Shown: positions 53,878-62,613 of the stretch, in pieces | Position numbering within the stretch: position 1 is the stretch's first letter | How the letters are laid out: the number at the start of each line of letters is the position of its first letter | DNA from: Halarcobacter anaerophilus | GTDB taxonomy: Bacteria > Campylobacterota > Campylobacteria > Campylobacterales > Arcobacteraceae | Length of the DNA: 64,000 bases | Assembly (NCBI RefSeq): GCF_006459125.1 | Contig: NZ_CP041070.1 | Location: forward strand, 2,480,001-2,544,000 | Direction of reading: 5' to 3' | Translations under genes and position numbers: made by a program | The notes under the pieces: generated by a model | What the model was told of the DNA's origin: nothing | Databases searched by the model: none | What the model saw: the letters and a program-made list of their open reading frames with translations, nothing else

Positions 53878-55164
53878 ATGGGAAAAAATACTTTTACATT
53901 AACTGATAACAGAGACGGTAGATCTTTTGAGTATGATATTATAAGTGGGACAAGAGGTCCTGATGTTGTTGATATAAGAAGCTTTTATAAAGATTCTGGG
54001 ATGTTCACTTATGACCCGGGATATACTTCAACTGCTTCTTGTAATTCAAAAATAACATTTATTGACGGTGAAAATTCAGAACTTAGATATAGAGGAATTC
54101 CTATTGATGAATTAGCCGGGAAAAGATCTTATTTAGATGTTTGTCATTTGTTAATGATGGGTAGACTTCCAAATGAAGAAGAATCAAAAAACTTTGACCT
54201 TGAAATAAGACATAGATCTTTTTTAAATGAGGGAATTATCAGATTATTTGATGCATTACCTGATGGGGCTCACCCAATGGCAACAATGGGTGCCGCAACT
54301 ATGGCACTAGCAGCATTTTACAAAGATCACTTACATTTAGAAGATGAAGAACAATTTAAAACGATGAGAAGAAGAATTTTGGCTAAAATGCCTACAATTG
54401 CTGCAATGGCATATAGAAATTCAATCGGTACACCGTTAATTTATCCTGATATTAATAGATATTTTACAGAAAACTTCTTATATATGTTAAGAGCTTATCC
54501 GGGTGGAAAAATGAAATATCTTGGAGACGGATTAAATGACCAAATCAAACAAGTTGAAGTTGATGCACTTGATGCAATTTTAACACTACATGCAGACCAT
54601 GAACAAAATGCTTCTACAACTACAGTTAGAAATGTCGGTTCAACAGAAGCTCACCCATATGTTGCTATTGCTTCTGGTATCTCTGCATTATGGGGAAGTG
54701 CTCACGGTGGTGCAAACGAAAGAGTTATGGAACAACTAAAACTAATTGGTGATGTTAAAAACGTACCTACTTATATTGCAAAAGCTAAAGATAAAAACGA
54801 TCCGTTTAGACTTATGGGATTTGGACACAGAGTTTATAAAAACAGAGACCCAAGAGCACAAGAACTTAAAAAATTACAAGATAAATTAAGAGAAGAGTTA
54901 CATTTAGATTCACATCTTTTAGATATTGCTGCTGCTGTTGAAGAGGCTGCACTTAGTGATGATTATTTTGTATCAAGAGGTTTATATCCAAATATCGACT
55001 TCTATTCAGGAGTAATTTTAACAGCTCTTAAAATTCCTATTGAAATGTTTACACCTATTTTTGTTATCGGAAGAATTCCGGGATGGATTTCTCAATGGTC
55101 AGAGTTAAAACAAGACCCTACTGCAAAAATTGCAAGACCAAGACAATTATACACTGGTAAATAA
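53878..55164 (+). CDS. gltA: Citrate synthase, located inside the nuo operon
   Basis: 428-residue hexameric-type citrate synthase condensing acetyl-CoA and oxaloacetate. The catalytic residues are in GSAHGGANE, GFGHRVYKNRDPRA and NIDFYSGV (His, His, Asp). The start has AAGGAG 6 nt upstream, 14 nt after nuoF, and nuoG follows after 33 nt with another AAAGGAG; all are on the same strand without a terminator. The gene is therefore an integral member of the complex I operon, coupling entry into the TCA cycle with respiratory input. Confidence 0.97.
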   Translation: MGKNTFTLTDNRDGRSFEYDIISGTRGPDVVDIRSFYKDSGMFTYDPGYTSTASCNSKITFIDGENSELRYRGIPIDELAGKRSYLDVCHLLMMGRLPNEEESKNFDLEIRHRSFLNEGIIRLFDALPDGAHPMATMGAATMALAAFYKDHLHLEDEEQFKTMRRRILAKMPTIAAMAYRNSIGTPLIYPDINRYFTENFLYMLRAYPGGKMKYLGDGLNDQIKQVEVDALDAILTLHADHEQNASTTTVRNVGSTEAHPYVAIASGISALWGSAHGGANERVMEQLKLIGDVKNVPTYIAKAKDKNDPFRLMGFGHRVYKNRDPRAQELKKLQDKLREELHLDSHLLDIAAAVEEAALSDDYFVSRGLYPNIDFYSGVILTALKIPIEMFTPIFVIGRIPGWISQWSELKQDPTAKIARPRQLYTGK

Positions 55165-55197
55165 AAAAAGTGGTCAATTAAAAGGAGATTACACAAT

Positions 55198-56634
55198 ATG
55201 AGTGAACTTGTTAAATTTACGGTGGATGGGAAAGAGATAGAAGCAGCTAAAGGCAGTCTTTTAATAGACAGCCTTTTAGACAGAAATATTCATATTCCTC
55301 ACTTTTGTTATCACCAAGCTTTAGGTAAAGATGGAAACTGTAGAATGTGTATGGTTGAAATCGAAGGTCAAAAAAGACCACAAATTGCGTGTGATACTCC
55401 TGTGAAAGAGGGGATGGTCGTAAGAACAAAAGGTGATAACATTGAAAAAGTAAGGCGAGATATTCTGGAAATGGAACTTATCAATCACCCTATTGACTGC
55501 CCTACCTGTGATCAAGCAGGAGAGTGTAAACTACAAGATTATTATATGGAATCAGGTTTTTATCACTCAAGAGTTACGGTAGATCAAAAAGTAAAAGCCA
55601 GAAAAAGAATTGAATTGGGAAGCAATGTAATGCTTGACCAAGAGAGATGTGTTCTTTGTACAAGATGTGTCAGATTCTGCTCGGATATAACAGGAACCAA
55701 CGAGCTTGGTGTTATAAATAGAGCCGATCACTCCGTAATAGGAACATTTCCCGGGAAACCTTTAGATAATCCGTATGCGATGAATGTTGTAGACTTATGT
55801 CCTGTAGGAGCATTAACTTCACAAGATTTTAGATTTAAACAAAGAGTTTGGTTTTTAGAAACTTTTGATGCAATTTGTAATGGTTGTTCAAGAGGTTGCA
55901 ATATAACAGTCGATCATAGAAAAGAGAAATATAAAGATGATCAAATCTTCAGATTCAAACCAAGAGTAAACAGAGAAGTAAACGGTTGGTTTATGTGCGA
56001 TGAGGGAAGATTATCATATAAAAAAGAAGCAGAAAACAGATTTGAAACTGCTTTGATAGACAATGAAGAATCACTATTAGATAATGCAATTACAAAAGCT
56101 TTTAAAATGCTGACACAAAAAGATAAAATTTTATTTGTTTTAGATCCTAATCTATCTTTGGAAGAGATGCAAAACAGTAAAAATCTGGCAAAAGTATTAA
56201 ATGCAAATATTACAGGATACTCTCCTCAATATTTTGATGAAAGTTTTGGAGATGATTATTTAAGAAAAAGTGACAAATCTGCAAACAGAGCAGCTTTTAA
56301 AGAGTTGGAAATTGATGAAAGTGAAGAGAGTTTCAATAAATTATTTGATGAAGCAAATATTATAGTTATTTTAGGGAATAACTATTTTGATACAAATTTG
56401 GAAAAATTATCAAATAAAAAAGTAATCAGTTTCTTCTCTCACAAAACTGAAACAATATCAAAATCAAATATTGCGATTCCGACAGCTTCTTTTTATGAAA
56501 AAAGCGGAACTTATATTAATTTTGAAGGGAAAAAGCAGAAAGTAATTTCAAAAATAAGAAAAAATAGCCCGAAAGAGACTATTACTTCAATTATAGAGTA
56601 TATTAAAACTATGATAGATAAAGGTAATCTATGA
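55198..56634 (+). CDS. nuoG: NADH-quinone oxidoreductase subunit G, short form
   Basis: 478 residues, against about 780-910 in Thermus and E. coli. The N-terminal iron-sulfur part is complete: 2Fe-2S ligands in HFCYHQALGKDGNCRMC, the N4/N5 ligands in HPIDCPTCDQAGEC and CVLCTRCVRFC, CPVGAL, and a further set CNGCSRGC plus MCDEGR matching cluster N7. The molybdopterin-like C-terminal region is cut to about 220 poorly conserved residues. It overlaps nuoH by 4 nt. Confidence 0.94.
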   Translation: MSELVKFTVDGKEIEAAKGSLLIDSLLDRNIHIPHFCYHQALGKDGNCRMCMVEIEGQKRPQIACDTPVKEGMVVRTKGDNIEKVRRDILEMELINHPIDCPTCDQAGECKLQDYYMESGFYHSRVTVDQKVKARKRIELGSNVMLDQERCVLCTRCVRFCSDITGTNELGVINRADHSVIGTFPGKPLDNPYAMNVVDLCPVGALTSQDFRFKQRVWFLETFDAICNGCSRGCNITVDHRKEKYKDDQIFRFKPRVNREVNGWFMCDEGRLSYKKEAENRFETALIDNEESLLDNAITKAFKMLTQKDKILFVLDPNLSLEEMQNSKNLAKVLNANITGYSPQYFDESFGDDYLRKSDKSANRAAFKELEIDESEESFNKLFDEANIIVILGNNYFDTNLEKLSNKKVISFFSHKTETISKSNIAIPTASFYEKSGTYINFEGKKQKVISKIRKNSPKETITSIIEYIKTMIDKGNL

Positions 56635-57914
56635 GTACAGCTGCAATAGTTATTATTATAATAAACGTTCTACTCGCCAAAATATTTTCAGTGGGAACAA
56701 CTCCTATTATGGTTTGGTGGGAAAGAAGGGTTGCCGGTTTTATGCAAGATAGAACCGGTCCTAATAGAGCCGATATAGGCGGTATTAGACTAGGTGGATT
56801 AATCCAAGCAATAGCGGATATGCTGAAACTTGTATTTAAAGAGGATTTTACTCCTGCACATATTAAATACAAATTTTTATATACAATAGCACCTGCAATA
56901 GTATTTTTATGTTCATTTATGACTATGGCAGTAATTCCATTTGCCGACAATTTAGTTATAGACGGTGAAAGTTTTATGATGCAAGCCATTCCAACAACAC
57001 TTGGGATTATGTGGTTTTTAGCATTTGCCGGTCTTTCTGTTTTCGGTATTATTTTAGGTGGTTATTCATCACAAAACAAATACGGACTTTTAGGTGGGAT
57101 TAGAGCTTCAGCTCAAGTTATCTCTTATGAAGCCGCAATGGCACTATCTGTTATATCTATATTATTAACTTACGGTTCAATTAACCTAAATGATATGGTT
57201 CAAGCTCAAGGTGATACTTTTTGGGGAATAATTCCTTCATGGGGTTTATTTATGCAACCTTTAGCTGCACTTATTTTTATAGTAACTGCATTTGCGGAAA
57301 CAAACAGAACTCCTTTTGATATAGCAGAAGGTGAATCTGAAATTGTTGCGGGTTATCATACAGAATATTCTGCTATGAGATTCGGTCTTTTCCAAGTCGG
57401 TGAATATGCTGCAATGTCTGCTTCATCTGCAATTATAGTAACTCTGTTTTTAGGTGGATATCAAATTCCTTGGATGGATACGCAATCTATTCAAAGCAAT
57501 ATAAATTATGTAATGATTGCAATTATAATTCTACTTCCTTTAAAAGCATTTTTCTTTGCAAAATGGATGAATAAGAATTATAATTGGCTTGATAAAAATG
57601 ATAAAAGACAAAAAGAGAAAAATATTTTAATAAGAGGTTTCTGGGCTACTGCCATTATTATAGCAGCTGTTTTAGCTCTATTTGTAGTAACAGGACTTGG
57701 AACCAATGGTGTAAATATAGCAACGGCAGTTATTCAAGTAGCAGTATTTGTAGCTAAATTTTTATTTATGAGTTTTGTATTTATCTGGGTTAGATGGACT
57801 CTACTTAGATTTAGATATGACCAATTACAAATGTTAGGATGGAAAGTTCTTATTCCATTATCAATACTTAATATTGTAATAACTGCAATAATTGTAGTAG
57901 CAACAGGAAGTTAA
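56631..57914 (+). CDS. nuoH: NADH-quinone oxidoreductase subunit H with two-helix insertion
   Basis: 427 residues; the family is usually about 320-350. Typical NuoH blocks are WWERRVAGFMQDRTGPNRA, GGIRASAQVISYE, AETNRTPFDIAEGESEIVAGYHTEYSAM and, at the end, WVRWTLLRFRYDQLQMLGWK. Between helix 7 and the last helices (about residues 282-365) there is an insertion with two hydrophobic segments (about 291-311 and 335-355) joined by a Lys/Asp-rich linker. This subunit forms the membrane side of the quinone chamber. Confidence 0.95.
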   Translation: MSTAAIVIIIINVLLAKIFSVGTTPIMVWWERRVAGFMQDRTGPNRADIGGIRLGGLIQAIADMLKLVFKEDFTPAHIKYKFLYTIAPAIVFLCSFMTMAVIPFADNLVIDGESFMMQAIPTTLGIMWFLAFAGLSVFGIILGGYSSQNKYGLLGGIRASAQVISYEAAMALSVISILLTYGSINLNDMVQAQGDTFWGIIPSWGLFMQPLAALIFIVTAFAETNRTPFDIAEGESEIVAGYHTEYSAMRFGLFQVGEYAAMSASSAIIVTLFLGGYQIPWMDTQSIQSNINYVMIAIIILLPLKAFFFAKWMNKNYNWLDKNDKRQKEKNILIRGFWATAIIIAAVLALFVVTGLGTNGVNIATAVIQVAVFVAKFLFMSFVFIWVRWTLLRFRYDQLQMLGWKVLIPLSILNIVITAIIVVATGS

Positions 57915-57915
57915 T

Positions 57916-58422
57916 ATGGGAATTAAAATAGTACAAAGACATGGAAAGTCTTTAAAAGACAAACTCTACATACCGGCAATAGTCGGTGGTATGAAAACCA
58001 CTTTTACTCACTTTAAGAAAAACTTGGGTGATGTATCAAACTTAAGAACGATGCAGTACCCTGAAGTGCAACCTACAGATATCACAGAGAGATATCGTGG
58101 GGTACACAGACTTACAAAGTGGGAAGACGAAAGTGAAAAATGTGTTGCATGTTATATGTGTGCAACTGCCTGCCCTGCCCAATGTATCTTTATAGATGCC
58201 GAAGAAAGATTTGACGGAGTAGCCGAGAAGAGACCAAAAGAGTTTAAAATTGACCTTTTGGAGTGTGTTTTCTGCGGTTATTGCGTTGAAGCTTGTCCTT
58301 GTGATGCGATTAGAATGGATACGGGGATTTTCAGTTTCACTGCAAGTAAAAGAGAAGATTTCGTAGTAGATAAAGAACGACTTATGTCGCATGAGCGTTC
58401 AAAGGATTTTGATGATGAGTGA
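57916..58422 (+). CDS. nuoI: NADH-quinone oxidoreductase subunit I
   Basis: 168-residue ferredoxin-like subunit with two 4Fe-4S motifs, CVACYMCATACPAQC and CVFCGYCVEACPCDA (clusters N6a/N6b). Starts one base after nuoH ends. Its end overlaps the start of nuoJ. Confidence 0.97.
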   Translation: MGIKIVQRHGKSLKDKLYIPAIVGGMKTTFTHFKKNLGDVSNLRTMQYPEVQPTDITERYRGVHRLTKWEDESEKCVACYMCATACPAQCIFIDAEERFDGVAEKRPKEFKIDLLECVFCGYCVEACPCDAIRMDTGIFSFTASKREDFVVDKERLMSHERSKDFDDE

Positions 58423-58930
58423 TATAATTTTTATAGGACTTAGTTTTTTTGCAATAACAGGGGCTATTGCAATGTTAGTTTACAAAAATCCAATGTATTC
58501 AGCCTTGGGACTACTTATTTCAATTTTGGCTGTTGCAGGTATGTTTGCACTTTTAAATGCAGCTTTCCTTTTTATGGTTCAAATAATTGTTTATGCAGGT
58601 GCAATTATGACTCTGATTCTATTTTTGCTTATGTTTCTTAATATCAAAGAAGAGAACTTGCCAAAAGAACCTAAAAAGTATCTGCTTATAGTTTTGGGTG
58701 CAATTATTATGATTCCGTTTAATATTGTTATTCTAAAAGCAGTTTCAGATCTTCCTAATGCAAATATGGAGATCGTACAAAGTGATTTTGGAGATATAAA
58801 ACCAATAGGAACTCTACTTTATAATGATTGGATTTTAGCTTTTGAAATGATTTCAATACTTCTTTTAGTTGCATTAGTAGGTTCAATTGTATTAGCAAAA
58901 AGAAAAAAAACTAAAAAGGAAAACTCATGA
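58412..58930 (+). CDS. nuoJ: NADH-quinone oxidoreductase subunit J
   Basis: 172-residue membrane subunit with five helices and the conserved VQIIVYAGAIMTLILFLLMF segment of helix 3. I start it at ATGATGAGTGAT because AAAGGA lies 5 nt before the first of the two ATGs; the second ATG (8-nt spacing) is equally possible. An ATG seven codons upstream would lie deeper in nuoI without a ribosome-binding site. Confidence 0.93.
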   Translation: MMSDIIFIGLSFFAITGAIAMLVYKNPMYSALGLLISILAVAGMFALLNAAFLFMVQIIVYAGAIMTLILFLLMFLNIKEENLPKEPKKYLLIVLGAIIMIPFNIVILKAVSDLPNANMEIVQSDFGDIKPIGTLLYNDWILAFEMISILLLVALVGSIVLAKRKKTKKENS

Positions 58931-59238
58931 TTAGTTTAACATCATATGCATTTGTTTCTATGATTCTTTTTTCTATTGGAGTTATAGGTGTAATTGCAAG
59001 AAGAAATATTTTTGTAATCTATATGTCTATTGAGTTGATGTTAAATGGAGTAAACCTCTTCCTTGTAACATTTGCTAGATATTATTTTAGTATGGATCCA
59101 CAAATTATTACAATTATGGTTATATCAATTGCAGCGGCAGAAGCAGCAATCTTTTTATCGGTAATCATACTTTTATACAGATCTAAAAAATCTCTAGATA
59201 CCGATATTTTTACAACACTTACCCAAGGAGAAAAATAA
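58927..59238 (+). CDS. nuoK: NADH-quinone oxidoreductase subunit K
   Basis: 103 residues, three membrane helices, with the two buried glutamates of the proton path in MSIELMLNGVNL and AAAEAAIFLSVI. Overlaps nuoJ by 4 nt and nuoL by one base. Confidence 0.97.
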   Translation: MISLTSYAFVSMILFSIGVIGVIARRNIFVIYMSIELMLNGVNLFLVTFARYYFSMDPQIITIMVISIAAAEAAIFLSVIILLYRSKKSLDTDIFTTLTQGEK

Positions 59239-61127
59239 TGACAGATACATCACTTCTTGTTTGGATTATTTTAGCTCCTTTAATTGGTTCAATTTTAAAT
59301 GCCGGTTTCTATTTTTACCATGTAAAAAGAAGACCTATTCCAGAACTTGTTTTTTCACTTATAGGTACGATTACACCGTTAATAGCTTTTTTGATTACTT
59401 TAAATCTTTTTTTAAGTATGCTGGATAATGAAGTAACATATAGACAAGAGTTATTTACCTGGCTTAATATTGAAAACTTGAATATCTCAATGGCATTTTT
59501 AGGTGATAAATTGGCAATATTCATGTCTATGTTTGTTACTTTTGTCGGTTGGTTAATTCATATTTATGCAATAGGTTATATGACAAAAGATGAGGGATTC
59601 GGAAAGTTTTTCTCGTATTTTAATCTATTCTTGGCATCAATGTTGATTTTGGTTCTTGCAGACAATCCTGTAATCTTATTTATAGGATGGGAAGGTGTAG
59701 GACTTTGTTCTTATCTTTTAATTGCTTTTTATTATACTGATAAAGATAACGTACTAGCAGGGAATAAAGCTTTTATTGCAAATAGAGTCGGAGACTTTGG
59801 ATTTTTACTTGGTGTTGTAACACTCTTTTTTGCATTAGGTGGAGTTGATTTAAGTTTTAGTTCTCTTGAAAGTAATATTTCAAATGCTTCAACTGCTCTT
59901 TTAGCACTTTCAGGTTTTTTACTCTTCGTTGGAGCTATGGGTAAATCAGCACAAATTCCATTATATGTATGGCTTCCTGACGCAATGGCAGGACCGACAC
60001 CTATTTCAGCATTAATTCACGCAGCAACAATGGTTACAGCCGGGGTTTATATGGTATCAAGATTTCATTTCCTTTATTCAGGAATTGAAAATATCGGGAT
60101 ATTTATAGCTTATATCGGTGCTTTTTCTGCACTCTTTGCTGCTATTATTGCAACTAGACAACAAGATGTTAAAAAGATTCTTGCTTACTCTACAATGTCG
60201 CAATTAGGTTATATGTTTATTGCAGTGGGACTTGGATTTTACTCTTCGGGACTTTTTCATGTTTTAACTCATGCTTTCTTTAAAGCAATGTTATTCATGG
60301 GAGCTGGAGGTATGATTATAGCTTTACATCATGAACAAAACATTTTTAAAATGGCTCAACACAGAGTTCAGCTTCCTATTATCGGCATTACATTTTTAAT
60401 CGGAGTAATTGCAATATCAGGTATTCCGCCGTTTTCAGGTTTCTTTTCAAAAGATGCTATTTTAGCGGCAGCTTTTCAAGAGGGTGAATATTTGATCTGG
60501 GCTATTGGAGTATTTACTGCATTTTTAACAGCTTATTATATGTTTAGAATGTACTTTATTCTTTTTGTTGCACCGAATAAACACACTAAGAACTATGTTT
60601 ATACATCAAGAACAATTACAATTCCGCTTTTAATTTTAGCAATAGGAGCCGTAGGAGCAGGATTTTTAAATCTTCCTAGTACATTAGGAGGAGAACATAT
60701 GGTTGATACTTGGCTTATGCAGACAAATTCGACTGAAGTTCATATGTCACATGCAACAGAGTATATATTAATGGTCGTATCTGTTCTTGTTGCTCTTTTA
60801 GGTATTTTTGTAGCTTACAAAAAATATGCAAACTTTGATGTATATAATCCGGAAGATGAAAAAGGTTTAATTGCCAATAAATTCTATGTTGATGAGATCT
60901 ATAATGTTCTTTTTATACAAAGTCTAAAAAAATTATCTTCATTTATAGATAAAACAATTGATATGAAAATTATTGACGGATTTATTATGAATAGTTGTAA
61001 CCAGTTTATCAATATAGGTAAAAAAGTTGCAATGATTCAAAATGCAAATGTAAGATTTTATGCACTGTTTATGCTTGTGGGTATGAGTTGTGTATTTATC
61101 TATTTATATATTTCTTTAGGATTATAA
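59238..61127 (+). CDS. nuoL: NADH-quinone oxidoreductase subunit L
   Basis: 629-residue antiporter-like subunit at the distal end of the membrane arm. Conserved blocks are WEGVGLCSYLLIAFYY, FVGAMGKSAQIPLYVWLPDAM, GPTPISALIHAATMVTAGVY and FKAMLFMGAG, with the proton-channel lysines. The long lateral helix region with its final membrane segment is at the C-terminus. Confidence 0.98.
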   Translation: MTDTSLLVWIILAPLIGSILNAGFYFYHVKRRPIPELVFSLIGTITPLIAFLITLNLFLSMLDNEVTYRQELFTWLNIENLNISMAFLGDKLAIFMSMFVTFVGWLIHIYAIGYMTKDEGFGKFFSYFNLFLASMLILVLADNPVILFIGWEGVGLCSYLLIAFYYTDKDNVLAGNKAFIANRVGDFGFLLGVVTLFFALGGVDLSFSSLESNISNASTALLALSGFLLFVGAMGKSAQIPLYVWLPDAMAGPTPISALIHAATMVTAGVYMVSRFHFLYSGIENIGIFIAYIGAFSALFAAIIATRQQDVKKILAYSTMSQLGYMFIAVGLGFYSSGLFHVLTHAFFKAMLFMGAGGMIIALHHEQNIFKMAQHRVQLPIIGITFLIGVIAISGIPPFSGFFSKDAILAAAFQEGEYLIWAIGVFTAFLTAYYMFRMYFILFVAPNKHTKNYVYTSRTITIPLLILAIGAVGAGFLNLPSTLGGEHMVDTWLMQTNSTEVHMSHATEYILMVVSVLVALLGIFVAYKKYANFDVYNPEDEKGLIANKFYVDEIYNVLFIQSLKKLSSFIDKTIDMKIIDGFIMNSCNQFINIGKKVAMIQNANVRFYALFMLVGMSCVFIYLYISLGL

Positions 61128-61128
61128 T

Positions 61129-62613
61129 ATGAGTGCAGATATACTATCGTTTATTATCTTTTTACCAGCAGTAGTTGCCTTTGGTTTAATGATTACAACA
61201 AGACACGTAGAAACAGTAAGAAATATAGCTTTTCTTGCAACTACGGTTATACTGGCACTTGTACTTAAAATCTATATTGACTTTGAACCAAGTGCGGGAA
61301 TGCAGTTTGTAACAAATGTTCCGTGGATTTCATCTTACGGTATCAATTATTACATTGGTGTTGATGGATTTTCATTAACAATTTTAATGATGATTGCTAT
61401 TTTAATTCCAACAGCATATCTTCTATTATGGGATGGAAGAACAAAAGGTTACTGGATAAATATGCTTTTAGTTCAAACAGGTGTAACAGGAGCTTTATTA
61501 TCACTTGATGTAATTCTTTTCTATTTTTTCTGGGAAATTATGCTTTTACCTGTTTTCCTAATGATAGGTATTTACGGGTTTGGAGATAAAGTATTTACGA
61601 CAATAAAAGTTACCGTTTATACAATGGTAGGTTCACTTTTGATGTTTGTAGCAATTTTATATCTTGGTGTTAGTTATTTCAATGAGTTTGGTTCTTGGTC
61701 TTTCCAATATGATTCACTAACTCAAATTACTACATTGTCATATAATGAAAAAATTTGGTTATTTTTAGCATTTCTTTCAGCATTTGCGATTAAAATCCCG
61801 ATTTTCCCTCTTCACACTTGGATTATGGAAACCTATAAAAATGCTCCTACGGGTGCAGTATTTTTATTATCATCTATAATGGCTAAACTTGGAGTTTATG
61901 CAATTGTTAGATTTATGATTCCTATTTTCCCTGATATTTATGTTGAGTTTTCAACTTGGTTTGTATTTATAGGACTATTTGGTCTTATCTATTTCGGTAT
62001 TGCCGCACTTATGCAAGATGATCTTAAAAGAATGTTTGCATACTCTTCGGCATCACACTTAAGTTTTATAGCTGCAGGAATTTTTTCACTTAATGAATTT
62101 GGTATAAACGGAGCTTTATACTTAATTATTGCCCATGCAATTGCAACAGGTGCACTTTTCTTACTTGTAGGAATTATTCATGATGAAACAGGGTACAAAA
62201 CAATTAAAGATTTAGGCGGTTTAGCTAAACAGTCTCCGATTTTTACGACAGTATTTGCAATTATGCTTTTGGCAAATATAGGACTTCCGGGGACAAACGG
62301 ATTTGTTTCTGAACTTTTAATTATCTTTGGAGTATATGAATTTAACCATACTTTAGGTTATATCTCCGCTCTTACTGTTATTATAGGGGCATCATATATG
62401 TTATGGATGTTCCAAAGAGCAATTTTAGTTAAAAGAGAAGCAGGTGAAGATTTAAAATTCAGAGATTTAAAAATCAAAGAGATCATTGGTTTAACTCCTT
62501 GGATAATTTTAATATTTTTAATGGGTCTTTATCCGGATATCTTTATAAACAAATTTGAACCTACGGTTACCCATTACCTAAATGATATTTTACAAATTGG
62601 AGCAACAAAATGA
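61129..62613 (+). CDS. nuoM: NADH-quinone oxidoreductase subunit M
   Basis: 494-residue antiporter-like subunit. The key glutamate is in [18 protein letters not shown], the lysine in [19 protein letters not shown], and [11 protein letters not shown] and [14 protein letters not shown] follow. Spacing to nuoL is one base, and it overlaps nuoN by 4 nt. Confidence 0.98.
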   Translation: MSADILSFIIFLPAVVAFGLMITTRHVETVRNIAFLATTVILALVLKIYIDFEPSAGMQFVTNVPWISSYGINYYIGVDGFSLTILMMIAILIPTAYLLLWDGRTKGYWINMLLVQTGVTGALLSLDVILFYFFWEIMLLPVFLMIGIYGFGDKVFTTIKVTVYTMVGSLLMFVAILYLGVSYFNEFGSWSFQYDSLTQITTLSYNEKIWLFLAFLSAFAIKIPIFPLHTWIMETYKNAPTGAVFLLSSIMAKLGVYAIVRFMIPIFPDIYVEFSTWFVFIGLFGLIYFGIAALMQDDLKRMFAYSSASHLSFIAAGIFSLNEFGINGALYLIIAHAIATGALFLLVGIIHDETGYKTIKDLGGLAKQSPIFTTVFAIMLLANIGLPGTNGFVSELLIIFGVYEFNHTLGYISALTVIIGASYMLWMFQRAILVKREAGEDLKFRDLKIKEIIGLTPWIILIFLMGLYPDIFINKFEPTVTHYLNDILQIGATK

